Positions 33,948 to 44,922 of a stretch of DNA of 64,000 bases are shown piece by piece. Positions within the stretch are counted from its first letter, which is position 1; each line of letters opens with the position of its first letter. The notes under the pieces were generated by a model. That model did no database searches. It saw only the letters and a program-made list of their open reading frames with translations, and was not told where the DNA came from. Made by a program: the position numbers and the translations under genes. The DNA is from Diogma glabrata (Eukaryota; Arthropoda; Insecta; Diptera; Cylindrotomidae), in NCBI GenBank assembly GCA_963693315.1, contig OY856188.1, forward strand, positions 213,663,288-213,727,287. The letters run 5' to 3'.

Positions 33948-35791
33948 GGCCCATAGAATAACGGAAAAAGATATGGCTTGCGTGTTGTTGTCGGTAACAG
34001 GTCAGAAATTTTTTAAATCTCTGGGGTAGGGTATTCACATAATGGACATGCCGAGTCCACTCGCCCGGCACATGGAGACTGGAGTTATTCAACAAAGTGT
34101 GCTGGAAATTTTTTTTGCTTCCTTGTAAGCGATATAACTCGTAAATGGTGCACTTTAGGATATTGGTGTCATGGAACTTTTATGTTCCTTAAATGTTTTT
34201 CTATAGCTTAAAATAAAGAAAAACAAAAAAAAATTTGTTTTGTTGCAAATTTTTGCGAAAAAATGTCTAAAAAACGATATTTTTCAATTGAATTTAGTTA
34301 TTTGCAAATAATTGTTTATAACATAATTGATCCTTTTATCTTGTAGCTGAAACCTCAACGAAAAAAATTAGCTTCAGAACGTTTCATTCGGCTTGATAGT
34401 TTTTGCAAAATTCCATTTTGCACTTAATGCCTGAAAAAAAGTTGTTAACTTTGGGCAGGCCGCAAGGTCTGAGTTTTCATCCCATCGCGATATGCTTGAC
34501 GGGAATTGAATGGGTGTAGTGTTAGCTTTAAATAACAATTATGTTGCCTATACCCATATTCAATATCAACAACAATTACAGTGGTTTGAAAAAACCGCGA
34601 AAATTCTTTAGTTGCAAAATTAAATTTCTCAATGAATTTTCCACTTAACGAGATGCGGATTTAAAATTTGCAAATTCCTTAGAAAACCGAAGATTTAAAA
34701 AGAAACCTCTCTAACATGATTTGGCCCGAGTTATGGCCCATTTTGTTTTTGAAACCGCGATTGTGACATTGATTTTGTATGCCGCATATATCGACAGGAA
34801 CTGAGAATTTCCCTCCAAAATGATACTGTTGTGCTCACAAGATGCTGGGTCTGTGCCTATCCAACACGCGATTGATTACTCTGACTGCTGCTAGTAACGT
34901 ACTCTGTGAAAAAATAAAACGTACTGTATAGTATACGTAAAACGTACGTAGCAACACGATGTATAATTGAGTATTATTGTAATGACAAATAAATTTAATG
35001 AAAAAGTAATGAACTACTTATGGGTAACCATGTCCCAAATCATGTTAGAGAGGTCTATTTTCTAAGATCTGAGGTTTTCTAAGCACTTTGCAAATTTTAA
35101 AAACGCATCTCGTTAAGTTGAAAATTCGTTGAGAAATTTAATTTTGCAACTAGGGTATTTTGGCAGTTTTTTTGAACCACTGTAATTGTTGTTAACATTG
35201 AATTGTATAGGCAACAAAAATGTTATTTAAAGCTGACACTACACCCATTTAATTTTCGTCAAGCAGATTGCGATCGGATGATAACTCAGACCTTGCGGCC
35301 TGCCCAAAGTTAACAACTTTTTTTAAGGCATTAAGTGCAAAATGGAATTGCGCAAAAAGGCCGAATGAAACGTTCTGAAGCTTATGTTTTTTGTTAAGGT
35401 TTCAGCTACAAGATAAAAGGATTAATTATGTTATAAACAATTATTTACAAATAACCAAATTCAATTGAAAAATATCGATTTTTAGACATTTTTTCGCAAA
35501 AATTTGCAACAAATCAAATAATTTTTGTTTTTTGTTTTATTTTAAGTTATAGAAAAACATTTAAGGAACAAAACAGTGGCACCAGTATCCTAAAGTGCAC
35601 CATTTACGAGTTATATCGCTTACAAGGAAGCAAAAAAAAATTTCCAGCACACTTTGTTGAATAACTCCAGTCCCCATGTGCCGGGCGAGTGGACTCGGCA
35701 TGTCCATTATGTGAGTACCCTACCCCAGAGATTAAAAACATTTCTGAGCTGCTACCGACAACAACACGTACAATCCGTAATTCTATTGGCC
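33948..35791 (-). mobile_element. Foldback FB2, copy 1, 1.84 kb, TA duplication
   Basis: The ends are GGCCCATAGAATAACGG and CCGTAATTCTATTGGCC, bordered by TA (33946-33947, 35792-35793). The arms of about 780 bp contain GTCAGAAATTTTTTAAATCT, GACATGCCGAGTCCACTCGC and GGGCAGGCCGCAAGGTCTGA in opposite senses. The loop of about 300 bp (around 34760-35030) is unique, with GCACAAGATGCTGGG-like content. It is the same family as 48154-50031 in opposite orientation, judged by the loop and by the slightly different ends. Frames through the arms are shadows. Confidence 0.9.
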
Positions 35792-35793
35792 TA

Positions 35794-36520
35794 AAAAAAA
35801 AACTTGAGATACACTATTGTTCATTAATTTAGACTCAGAAGCAAAGCCATCTGTATAGACCGAAATTATCGGTCAATTAGAAAATGATGAATATAATTTC
35901 GAACTTAAAACTATAACCAACGAGCTTGTTTACCAAGATAGAATGCCATAATATTGATACTTTAATTGATTACATATGAGTTTTTAATGTGTCTGAATTA
36001 TTTTTATACAGTTTATTACGTCTACATGCAAACTTAAGCATATATGGGTTAAATATAAGGCCAAATTCATAAGGGAAAAACAAAAGAAGCAATTAAAGAT
36101 GGAAAAAATAAAAAACGTGAAATTTTACAAAAGAAATTAAACAATTGAGTGAAAACAATTTCCGTTTGTTTTACATATTCATTGTTTAACAAAATATTTA
36201 AATAAAATGAAAGAAAAAGTTAAGATTTTGTTAGTACAACAAATATTTATTGCGTGTAGAAATTGGTATTATAATAACTTTTTCGCCAAACGTCAACAAA
36301 CCTAAATTTTAATTTTTGCTATGAAAAACGTTGAACAATTACATATATTGCGATAAATGACATGTGGTTGCATACATCACTTTTACTGCAGAGGAGCGAA
36401 AGTAGTAGTAAATTGACTAGCTAGTTAAATTAGTTTCTCTGAGTGTAGTGTATCATGGCTGCCTTTTTCTTTCTATTTTTTAATAAAACTTCTTTATAAA
36501 CTTAAAATTTAAGGTTAAAA
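35794..36520. other. AT-rich intergenic stretch
   Basis: Nothing supportable between the foldback and the pogo-like end. Confidence 0.5.
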
Positions 36521-36599
36521 TACAGTGAAAGCCCGGTATACGATCACCCCGGTACACGGCCAACATGGTTTGGCTGATCTGATCAAAACTTGGCTGATC

Positions 36600-38813
36600 A
36601 AAACTGATTTAGTTGAAACTACAGCTCCCAAACCCCGTAAAATATTTCACTACTCAAAAATGGATAAGAGTGGTCTTCAAAATTTTTTCCATGGTTTCCC
36701 TTTCGACCGTCATTGTTTTTACACTGACAATGTAAATGTTTCTGCTCAAAACTTTACAGAAACCATCCAATTTGCTATCAATAAATTTGTCCCTTTCTCC
36801 ATAGTAAAACCCAAACAAAAATACTTGTATTCGAAAGCTGCCAAAACGGCACTTAGAAACAAACGTAGATCATTTAATATTTGGATTCATAACAAAACTC
36901 CCACTAATCGATCCCAATATCTAAAGGCCAACAAAATATCTAATCAGATTATCTCAAACGAAAAGTCCGAAATTGACAGAGCGAAAGCCTCAAAACTTAC
37001 GTCTATGTCTGTTTCTGACAAGAGTTTCTACAGTGCCATTAATTCTTTAAATTCTGGTACAAAATTTTCTATTCCCCCTATTATTGATGGTGATTTAATC
37101 GTCAATGATCCCGCAAGAAAAGCTAACTTGTTCGCTGAACGCTTTGCTCTGAACTCCACTGTTTTGGAAACTCCTAAAGAAATACCCCAAATCCAGTCTT
37201 CAGGAGTTAATATGAATGAACTTCACTTCAAACCCAAAATAGTCGCTAAACTTTTAAAGGGGTTAAACATCAACAAAGCATCAGGAATGGACAATATTCC
37301 ACCCATTATTTTAAAAACCTTTTCCAAAGAACTTGCAACAACTTTTACTAAAATATTCTACCAATCCTACAAATCTGGTATATTTCCCTCGTGCTGGAAG
37401 TTGGCAAATGTCCAGCCCGTCCCCAAAAAGGGACCAAAATCCGATATCTCAAATTATAGGCCAATAGCTTTACTATCGGTCCTATCCAAAGTCTATGAGC
37501 ATTATATTAATACACATATTTCAAAATTTCTGGAAGAAAATCATTTAATATCCGACAGCCAATACGGTTTTCGAAACAAAAGATCAACTACCGATCTATT
37601 AAACTATGTAGCGCATTGTTGGAACAGCATACTTGATAAAGGTGGTGAAACATACGTTATCGCTTTAGACATCTCCAAGGCATTCGATCGAGTCTGGCAT
37701 GCCAACTTAATCAACAAGCTCGTTGCGTACGGTTTTCATCCCAATGTTGTGAAGCTGATTCAAAATTTTCTATCCGACAGATACATTTCGGTAACCTTAG
37801 ACGGATATTCTTCTGAGTCTAAACTAATTAACGCTGGTGTACCCCAAGGCTCAGTATTGTCCCCAACCCTATTTTTGATTTATATCAACGAATTGTTGAA
37901 AATCACCAGCAACCCAATAAATAGTTTTGCAGATGATAGTACTCTGCACAAGTCGTTCGAGCCCCTTCCTTCAAAAGGTAAAATGCACGAACGAATTAAT
38001 CCTGCCCGGAGAGACGCTGCCATAAACGTGAACAAAGACCTGAATAAAGTCGCCGACTGGGGTGACCAAAACCTTGTCAATTTCAACTCCACCAAAACAC
38101 AGCTGTTGATTGTTTCCAGATCACAGACCGAGTTCCCCAAAGATATTTTATTTAGTATGTGTGATGAACCAATAGGTGAATGTAAAAACATTCGTTTATT
38201 GGGTGTCACAGTTTCAAATGACCTACTCTGGAACGATCATGTAATGGCGATGGCAAAAAGCGCGTCTAAAAAACTCGGCCTCCTAAATAGATGCAAAAAA
38301 TTTTTCACTCCATACCAATTGCTCCATGTTTATAAGTCCTATATTCGTCCCTGTATGGAGTACTGCTGTCAAGTTTGGGGTGCTGCCTCTGTTTCCATCT
38401 TGGCCCTCTTGGACTCTGTTCAAAAGCGAGCTATACGAATTGTAGGTGATCGAACTTTGACATCACAACTTGATTCCCTACAACATCGTCGCACTGTTGC
38501 TGACCTCGTTGTTTTTTACAAATATCGTCATCAGCAGTGCTCAGATGAAATCAGCGGCATCATGCCTCAAACTTATTCTTACCCCCGTTCCACTCGGCAA
38601 TCGGCTGCCGCAACCAGTGAAACGGTAAAGATCCCGCGCTGTCATACTGGCAGATCGCAGAGAGACTTCTTTGTCCGAACTGCGTACAAATGGAATAGTT
38701 TGCCGGAACACTTAGTCTCAGGTGGCTTCAACCCACAGATGTTTAAAAAAAGCGTTAATCTACACCTCAGAACGCCAGTTGTTGTGGGACCCAGGTCTAG
38801 ACCTAGGTCTTAA
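36600..38813 (+). CDS. LINE reverse transcriptase, N-terminally truncated
   Basis: The frame is open from 36525, but its first 25 or so codons come from the neighbouring MITE, and the formal start is GTG, so no genuine initiation site is seen. RT blocks: NKASGMDNIPPIIL, NYRPIALLSVLSKVYE, QYGFRNKRSTTDLL, ALDISKAFDRVWH, AGVPQGSVLSPTLFLIYIN and the catalytic FADD at residues 468-471 counted from 36525. Thumb and C-terminal landmarks are LGVTVSNDLLW and RDFFVRTAYKWNSLPEHL. The FADD form and the WNSLP tail suggest the CR1/L2/Jockey side of non-LTR elements. The frame has no internal stop, so this copy is comparatively recent. Confidence 0.8.
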   Translation, partial: KTDLVETTAPKPRKIFHYSKMDKSGLQNFFHGFPFDRHCFYTDNVNVSAQNFTETIQFAINKFVPFSIVKPKQKYLYSKAAKTALRNKRRSFNIWIHNKTPTNRSQYLKANKISNQIISNEKSEIDRAKASKLTSMSVSDKSFYSAINSLNSGTKFSIPPIIDGDLIVNDPARKANLFAERFALNSTVLETPKEIPQIQSSGVNMNELHFKPKIVAKLLKGLNINKASGMDNIPPIILKTFSKELATTFTKIFYQSYKSGIFPSCWKLANVQPVPKKGPKSDISNYRPIALLSVLSKVYEHYINTHISKFLEENHLISDSQYGFRNKRSTTDLLNYVAHCWNSILDKGGETYVIALDISKAFDRVWHANLINKLVAYGFHPNVVKLIQNFLSDRYISVTLDGYSSESKLINAGVPQGSVLSPTLFLIYINELLKITSNPINSFADDSTLHKSFEPLPSKGKMHERINPARRDAAINVNKDLNKVADWGDQNLVNFNSTKTQLLIVSRSQTEFPKDILFSMCDEPIGECKNIRLLGVTVSNDLLWNDHVMAMAKSASKKLGLLNRCKKFFTPYQLLHVYKSYIRPCMEYCCQVWGAASVSILALLDSVQKRAIRIVGDRTLTSQLDSLQHRRTVADLVVFYKYRHQQCSDEISGIMPQTYSYPRSTRQSAAATSETVKIPRCHTGRSQRDFFVRTAYKWNSLPEHLVSGGFNPQMFKKSVNLHLRTPVVVGPRSRPRS

Positions 38814-38893
38814 AAGGTATTTATGTGTTGTTGTGACACATATTCTAAACCCTATTACACAACACATTTTATTAAAAAAAAAAAAAAAAAAAA
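36600..38893 (+). mobile_element. 5'-truncated CR1/Jockey-superfamily LINE with poly(A)
   Basis: It consists of the endonuclease-RT linker, RT and C-terminal region, then a 60-bp 3' UTR and A-run (38875-38893). No endonuclease is present. The left boundary is placed where MITE-like sequence ends near 36600. No convincing target duplication was found, and the flanking GATC-rich repeats confuse the search. Confidence 0.75.
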
Positions 38894-39033
38894 GATCTTG
38901 TGACTTGTTTTGTGACTTATTGTGGCTGATCAAATTTTGCTCGGTTTACGACGCCAAATTCGGTACACTACCTTATTTTTATATGTTGACGAAAAATTCT
39001 GATATTTTTATTTCGTATCATAAAAAAAAAATC

Positions 39034-39480
39034 CCGACTAGAATTTACTTCAGGAAAAACCATAGAATATATAAGGACCTGATAAGGATTTTGTAAGACA
39101 TGCCATTAAAAGAATTCCTTCTCAGGAACATGTCAGGTACAAGTTATTATAGCCTGATGTTACTTGAAATAAAGGAAATTGTGTTCTGTCTACTGAGGTC
39201 CGAGTATGGATCAAGTCAGGAAATCCTGTTCTTTTTACATAAAAATTAACTGCAGAGATTCCTGACTAGAACCAGGATAGGACAAAAGAAGTAAAATCAT
39301 ATCGTTAGTAATGCAAAGTTTATCAGGTTTTACTAATTTGCACCAATTCAGGACTAAAGAAGGATAATCATTTAATTATTCAAAAGAAATTGTATTAGGC
39401 ATTACTGATTAAAACCAAATTTGGACCATAACAGTATATCCAGGGTATTTAAAATATATACTATTGTTGGGTTTTTTCCG
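39034..39480. repeat. MITE-like repeat with CCCGACTAGAA end
   Basis: It begins CCCGACTAGAATT and contains many imperfect CAGGTCCTGATAAGG-type words in both senses. The same end and words occur inverted at 58487-58715 (TTCTAGTCGGG). The right limit is uncertain. Confidence 0.4.
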
Positions 39481-40053
39481 ATTACAATCAGATGAAGACA
39501 AAAAATAATTTGATTAAAAGGTTTGTGATAAATATCTTATTTTTATTTTGTTAAAAATTCTTTTTTAGTTTAATTGGAAAATTTATGCTATTTATTAATT
39601 TACTCTTTCAATAGAGACGCCATAGTTTCATTTATGCGCACATTTATGTGCGCATAATGAGCCAAACAAGGGTAAACAAAAAATGAAAACAAAATATCAG
39701 GAGTACCAAATCACCGCATTAAAATATTTAATAACTATGGTTAAATAATTTTCGAACGAATACAATCTGTTAAAATCGTATGTCAGAATAATTCTTTCAT
39801 AAAATGTTTCAATTGAATAAAATTAAAACCGAAAAAATTAAGAACTAAGATTGAAATTACTAATATTGTTATAGAAAACTTGCATTTCATTCAGAGTTTG
39901 AAAAATATATATGCTGCAATTTCAAAATAAATTGAACTGTCAATTTGAAATCGTTAAATTTTAAATAATGCTTATGTATATGTGTATTTAATTTTTAACT
40001 CTACTCGAGTGCAGATTTAATTTTTAAATCTCCCGCATGGAGGGATCACTTAC
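39481..40053. other. AT-rich stretch
   Basis: It contains a 24-bp palindrome, ATGCGCACATTTATGTGCGCAT, in which two extra bases may be counted at the edges, near 39633-39656. No gene is seen. Confidence 0.5.
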
Positions 40054-40540
40054 CCAATAAACATTTTGGCTGAATATGGCACGTATAAACGATGTATAAG
40101 GCCTTAGTCGACTAATTTCAATGTTCCCCTCCTACTGCCCCTTGTTACAAAAACGTCAACGAATGGCCTTATCGATGCTTTATTCGGCTCTTATTAATAC
40201 CAAAAGGCGCCCAAAGTGGGGAAATTATACATAGAATAAACTGCTGGTTAGGAGCTGTATAGTGTTCTGTGTTAGGCCTTAATCAGCTCGACTAGCAAAA
40301 GACCTTATTCAGGTGTTGCTTCAGAAGACCTATACAGTCAAATTATTCAGGCGTTAAAAGGCGTCTTTCTGAATAAATTTTTTCTAATTTTGTTATCCGT
40401 TGCAGTATTTTTGCGTTTTTCCTTTTTTTTTCTCTGAAGTTGCTCTACAGTTTATCCTGAAATTTTTATGAAGAGAACAGTATATTTATTATTATTATTC
40501 TTTAGTATTTATTTCAAATGATTTTATATTAACATTTTTG

Positions 40541-40610
40541 TTAAGATTCCCCCGGGGATCGAACTTGGAACCTTTGCGTCGCTAGTCGTGCACATTGCCA
40601 ATTGTGGCTG
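40541..40610 (-). repeat. tRNA-derived SINE fragment
   Basis: The minus strand reads GCACGACTAGCGACGCAAAG, GTTCCAAGTTCGATCCCCGG and GGGAATC. The B-box-like AAGTTCGATCCC is recognisable; the A box region is degraded. It probably lies in the MITE as a later insertion. Confidence 0.4.
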
Positions 40611-41014
40611 AAAGTTATATATCCTTTTCTATCATATTTAAATATCACAAAGTTTGTATATATGAGCAAATCTCTGGAACTTTTAAATTTTGTTGATAAA
40701 AATGAAAATTTCTCAATTGTGGGGCACACCCATGAAATTTTAGGTAAAGTCTTCTCATCAACTCTACAAATGAATAAAACTTTGTTCCTCATTTTGTATT
40801 GTATGTTCCAAAAGTTATTGGGGATTTGCTGGCAAATTCGTATTAAATACGTATTAAATTTCATTTTGCCGTGAAAAATCGCCCCGTTGACAGTCTTGCA
40901 GTTCTAGTTAACGCTTGAAATTTTAGTATGTATTTTGCAACATTTTCATCTAAATGCATATAAAATTTAAGACCTTCATACCACGTCCGTGAGGAGATAC
41001 GAACTCTTTAAGAC

Positions 41015-41362
41015 GTACGCGGCCAAATAGGCTGAATAAGCTCATCCTGAATACAAGCTGTTGAATTAACCTTAATACGTCTTTATTCAGAACTTTATGC
41101 AGCCAAATAGACTGAATAAGCTCATCCTGAATACAAGCTGTTTAATTTACCTTAATACGTCTTTATTCAGAACTTTATGCAGCCAAATGGGCTGAATAAG
41201 CTCATCCTGAATACAAGCTGTTTAATTAACCTTAATACGTCTTTATTCAGAACTTTATGCAGCCAAATGGGCTGAATAAGCTCATCCTGAATACAAGCTG
41301 TTAAATTAAACTTAATACGTCTTTATTCAGAACCTTATGCAGCCAAATAGGCTGTATAACGA
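41015..41362. repeat. 80-bp tandem repeat, four copies
   Basis: CTCATCCTGAATACAAGCTG recurs at 41041, 41121, 41201 and 41281, exactly 80 bp apart. The unit also contains AATACGTCTTTATTCAG and TTTATGCAGCCAAAT. Copies differ at only a few positions, implying recent expansion. Confidence 0.9.
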
Positions 41363-41514
41363 TTAAAAAAACCTGAATAAATATCTAAAAAGGCGTATTT
41401 CAGCTGCTAATCGGGTTTTAGTTGTATAATTCTCATTTCCCCTGAAGTTATTCTTCAGATAAATGTTTATTGGTATTTTGATTGTTTTGAAATTTTTTTT
41501 TATTTTTATCTACG

Positions 41515-42138
41515 GGTGTGACAACCCCGCGTACTCCAGTCCCTGCTATTGACATACGAGTTAGCGTGAGATATCACATACCACTGGCAATAGCAGTGAG
41601 ATATCACTAGCCAAGGTGACATCTTAGGGGTGGTGGCGAATGAACTGTATTCAGTCAACGGTAGTACCCCCAATCTTAGCTGTGAAATAATCCTTGATGA
41701 TGAGACGCTATTGCTTCCTTGAAGAAACGAGCCTTCATATAACTATGTGTGGTCTTTAATCTTTAAGAAAGACAGTGCGTCACACGATCAAGGAATATAC
41801 AACCGGCTGGATTATTGGCAACTACATTTTTGTTTTGTTTCAGCAAATCTTTGTAAAAATTTGCTATTTACATTTTAATTTCTCTATTCTATCTTTTATT
41901 TTCTCTATTCTATCATAAAATATTGGCCTATGTCATATTTTGTCAGTGATAGGATTTTTTGTTAAGCTATCCATTCTTTAACTAAAAATATAAAAATACA
42001 AAAATAGAAAGATTTACGTTTATCAACACCTTTGAACGTATGTTGTTGTGGGACCTTGGTCTTAAAAGGTTTTTATGTGTTTTTGTGACACATATTGTAA
42101 TTCCTACTACACAACACATTTTATTTAAAAAAAAAAAT
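41515..42138 (+). mobile_element. LINE-derived non-autonomous copy
   Basis: The 5' half (41515-41830) is GC-richer and resembles a LINE leader, with two GAGATATCAC words. The 3' half matches 25251-25500 (minus), and its last 100 bp (GTTGTTGTGGGACC to CACAACACATTTTATT, then A-rich) match the 3' UTR of the 36.6-38.9 kb LINE. No RT sequence lies between. Either an internally deleted LINE or a SINE using its tail. Confidence 0.55.
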
Positions 42139-42335
42139 TTGGGCGGGGACTAGTTTGTTTCTGAACGAAAATAGCTGTCAAACAGTTAAATATTAACTTT
42201 AATATTTCGTTTATGAACGACCGGATTTTAATATATTTAACTATAATAAAGTTTCTGAACGTACCCCAGGTATCTTTAAACGTCACAGTTACTATGAAAT
42301 AAATAGTATAAGCAATTATAACAAAGAGAATAGTA

Positions 42336-42461
42336 GATTCTTGTATGAGCTTAGAATGAAGGCAATTCTTCACGAGGATGAAGTTTCCCGGAACGAGCGT
42401 AGCGAGTGGAGGGAATCATCCGAGTGAAGAATTCCCTTCATCCTAAGCGAATACAAGATAC
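42336..42461. repeat. 126-bp hairpin
   Basis: TTGTATGAGCTTAGAATGAA and the following AATTCTTCACGAGGATGA pair with TCATCCGAGTGAAGAATTCC and CTAAGCGAATACAAG. The loop contains GAACGAGCGTAGCGAGTGG. It abuts the MITE at 42463 and may be part of the same insertion. Confidence 0.7.
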
Positions 42462-42462
42462 T

Positions 42463-42788
42463 ATTTTATCCACGACTACAAATATTTCAAATAATTTCAT
42501 TCAAGTTTTCCTGTAAAAGTTAATATCGCCATATTGAAATAAATCTATGAAATATAAAACAAAACAAAACATGTTTGTTTTGTTTATTTTATATGTATTG
42601 TTCTTGTTTTATCTGTTTATATTACTATCCTAACAAATCAAGTTTTTAATTTGTTAGGGGAATTTTGAATAAATAAAATGGAATGAAATAAATAAAAAAG
42701 AATTTGATATATAGAAAGGAATGAATACAATTACAATGAAAGATATACACATGGAAAGTATATATTCTTAAGTAGTCGTGGATAAAAT
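42463..42788. mobile_element. 326-bp MITE
   Basis: The left end ATTTTATCCACGACTAC is matched exactly by the complement GTAGTCGTGGATAAAAT at the right. The AT-rich interior has AAACAAAACAAAACATGTTT. No clear duplication. Confidence 0.65.
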
Positions 42789-43169
42789 TTTATTCTTCAA
42801 ACGTTATAAATATTATAAACAAGAAAATACAAGTTTTTAATTTATAAAACTTTAAAAACTTTAAGAAATATAACATGTAAATTTAGTGAATTTTAGGGAA
42901 TTTTATTTTTTATTTTGTAAGAAGTGAAAAGAACTACATTTTTGTTATAAAGGTTAAAATAACAAAAATTCTTCTTTATTTATTTATTTACAACATAATT
43001 TACAGGATAAACAAATCAATATTAATTATACAATCTTACAGTGAAAACTAAAAGTGACTTATTACACTTATTGCGAACTTGTTACAGTGAAAACTAAAAA
43101 TTAATTGTTAGTGACTACTAACAATGAAAATTAAATTATATTAATTAACCTTAGATTAAACGTAAACCA

Positions 43170-43242
43170 TTAAGGAGAGCTGCTTGTTATCTTAAAATGT
43201 AAAGCTCTTCTAAATGAGTATTTAGATAAATTGAAATCAAAA
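43170..43242 (-). pseudogene. Jockey-like LINE, last codons of RT ORF
   Basis: The minus-strand frame reads FDFNLSKYSFRRALHFKI, then TSSSP and a stop at 43170-43172. The pattern FD(F/L)...F+RR is a common ending of Jockey-type ORF2 proteins (family knowledge). The fragment is too short to identify without its partner at 44905-45332. Confidence 0.55.
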
Positions 43243-44922
43243 ATATGGAGGGGCTGAAATCTCACAGCTCTGAGATATCAAGACCTCGGTCTGGGTTAAG
43301 GATTTTGATATAGTTTTCGGCAAAAAACTTTTATGAGAACATGGTTTTTAGTTTTGGGCAGCGATGTATATCAAACATTACTCTTTGTTAAAGTACCAGT
43401 ATCTTTTATCTCTGTTTAAAAATTTATTACAAAACTAACACGAAACATCAATACGTTGCCGGAAAATTATAATCAAAATTCCAAAAATATTGTTAAATTA
43501 AATAAAACCAAACTTTTTCAAAATTCCAAAAATATTCCAAAAATTAGAATAATATCAAATATTTAAATTTTTTCTAAATTCCAATAATATTTCAAAAATT
43601 CTTAAAAATTCAAACTCAATTCCAAAAATCATAATAATATCAAAAATTAAAAATTTTCCAAAATTCTAAAAATATTCCAAAAATTCTTACAAAATCAAAA
43701 ATTAAAACTTTTGCCGAAATTCTAAAAATATTGTAAAAATTATTACAAAATCAAAAATACAAACTTTTTCAAAATTCCAAAAATATTTCCAAAACTATAA
43801 CAAATTCAAAAATTTCCATGTCCAATTTCATTTTAAATTACATTTACGTCATAAAAACAGCTACATTTTCTTCCAAAAAATTGGCTACAAAAATAAATGA
43901 AATCATTTTTTGACACACTTGACATTATTTTTTGACAAACTTATAATGCCATAGTTCTCTATAATAATAATAAAATATCATGTCACAAATCATTAATTTT
44001 ATTTTTTTGTACAAAATTGGGTAAAAAATAAATAAAAACCTTTCTTTTGACACACTTGACAACATTTTTTGACAAACTTATAATGGCATAATTCTCAATA
44101 ATAATAATAAAATTTCATTTCAAAGAAACAATTTTATTTTTTTCCAAAAAATTGGGTAAAAAACTAATTAAAAATCTTTTGACACACTTGACAACATTTT
44201 TTTGACAAACTTATAATGCCATAATTCTCAATAATAATAATAAAATTTTTTCAAACCTACAATTTTCTTTTTTTCCAAAAAATTGGGTAAAAAAATAAAC
44301 AATAATCTTTCTTTTGACACACTTGACAACATTTTTTTGACAAACTTATAATGCCATAATTCTCAATAATAATAATAAAACTTCATTTCAAACAAACAAT
44401 TAATTTTATTTTTTTTCCAAAAAATTAGGTAAAAAAATAAATAAAATCTTTCTTTTGACACACTTGACAACATTTTTTTGACAAACTTATAATGCAATAA
44501 TCTAGATTTTGGTCTCACATACCAATCCCGACCATCAAGATTTCTCCAAATTCAAAGTTCCTACTCGTAATCACTTAAAATGAACGTTTTTTAAGCAAAA
44601 AATATGCAAATTTCCTTGTTTTGACACACTTGACGATTTTTTGACACACTTCCGGTACAGTTATCGAACACATCGTCCTTTCGGCTCTTCCTATTAAGTA
44701 AACCTATTTTTAGAAAAAAAAAATTTTTCAAATCCGTCCAGCGGTTTTCTAGATTTCGTCGGTTGTGACGGCCGGCCGGCTGGCCGGCCGACAGACAGAC
44801 ATACATTTTTTTTTTTGGTTTTTTAGAATCAGTAGGTCCTAAAACGTCGAGAAATGCCAAAAAAAGTGGGGGTAAGAATTTCACTTTTGGCTCATGAATG
44901 TAATACTTCAGACCGAAGCAAC
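43243..44922 (-). mobile_element. Element A, copy 2, inserted in the Jockey-like LINE
   Basis: Inverted relative to copy 1: tail at 43243-43495 (CCTCCATAT complement, GATATAGTTTTCGGC), AT-rich short-monomer array (43495-43830), then five TGTCAAA-type monomers spaced about 133-141 bp (43850-44500), then the head with the GGCCGGCCGGCTGGCC-containing block (44500-44922). AATCAAAA occurs at 43235-43242 and 44923-44930 and is the likely 8-bp target duplication. This copy gives the best view of the element's ends. Confidence 0.75.

Larger units (their letters stand above)
36523..38972. mobile_element. Pogo-like MITE interrupted by a LINE
   Basis: The left end TACAGTGAAAGCCCGGTATA, with CGATCACCCCGGTACACGG, resembles pogo/Tigger ends (CAGTGAAA...). 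The right end around 38935-38972 reads CTCGGTTTACGACGCCAAAT and TCGGTACACTA. GGCTGATCAAA occurs on both sides of the LINE. The ends match only in part and the right outer bases are degraded, so this is a moderate call. Confidence 0.35.
40054..41473. mobile_element. 1.4-kb MITE with an internal 80-bp tandem array
   Basis: The terminal inverted repeat CCAATAAACATTT at the left is matched by AAATGTTTATTGG at the right; GGCTGAA/TTCAG continues inward on both sides. The interior is full of CTGAATAA and GCCTTA words. It holds the 80-bp array (41015-41362) and, at 40541-40610, a tRNA-like fragment. No coding capacity. The superfamily was not assigned. Confidence 0.6.

Noticed and set aside
33883..34095. 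70-codon minus-strand frame, with relatives at 48535, 49460 and 49919
   Set aside because: All lie in the arms of foldback FB2 and change with each copy; no domain and no conserved start.
41015..41362. 80-bp direct repeats considered as a CRISPR-like array
   Set aside because: The repeats are contiguous without unique spacers, and the context is an insect genome.
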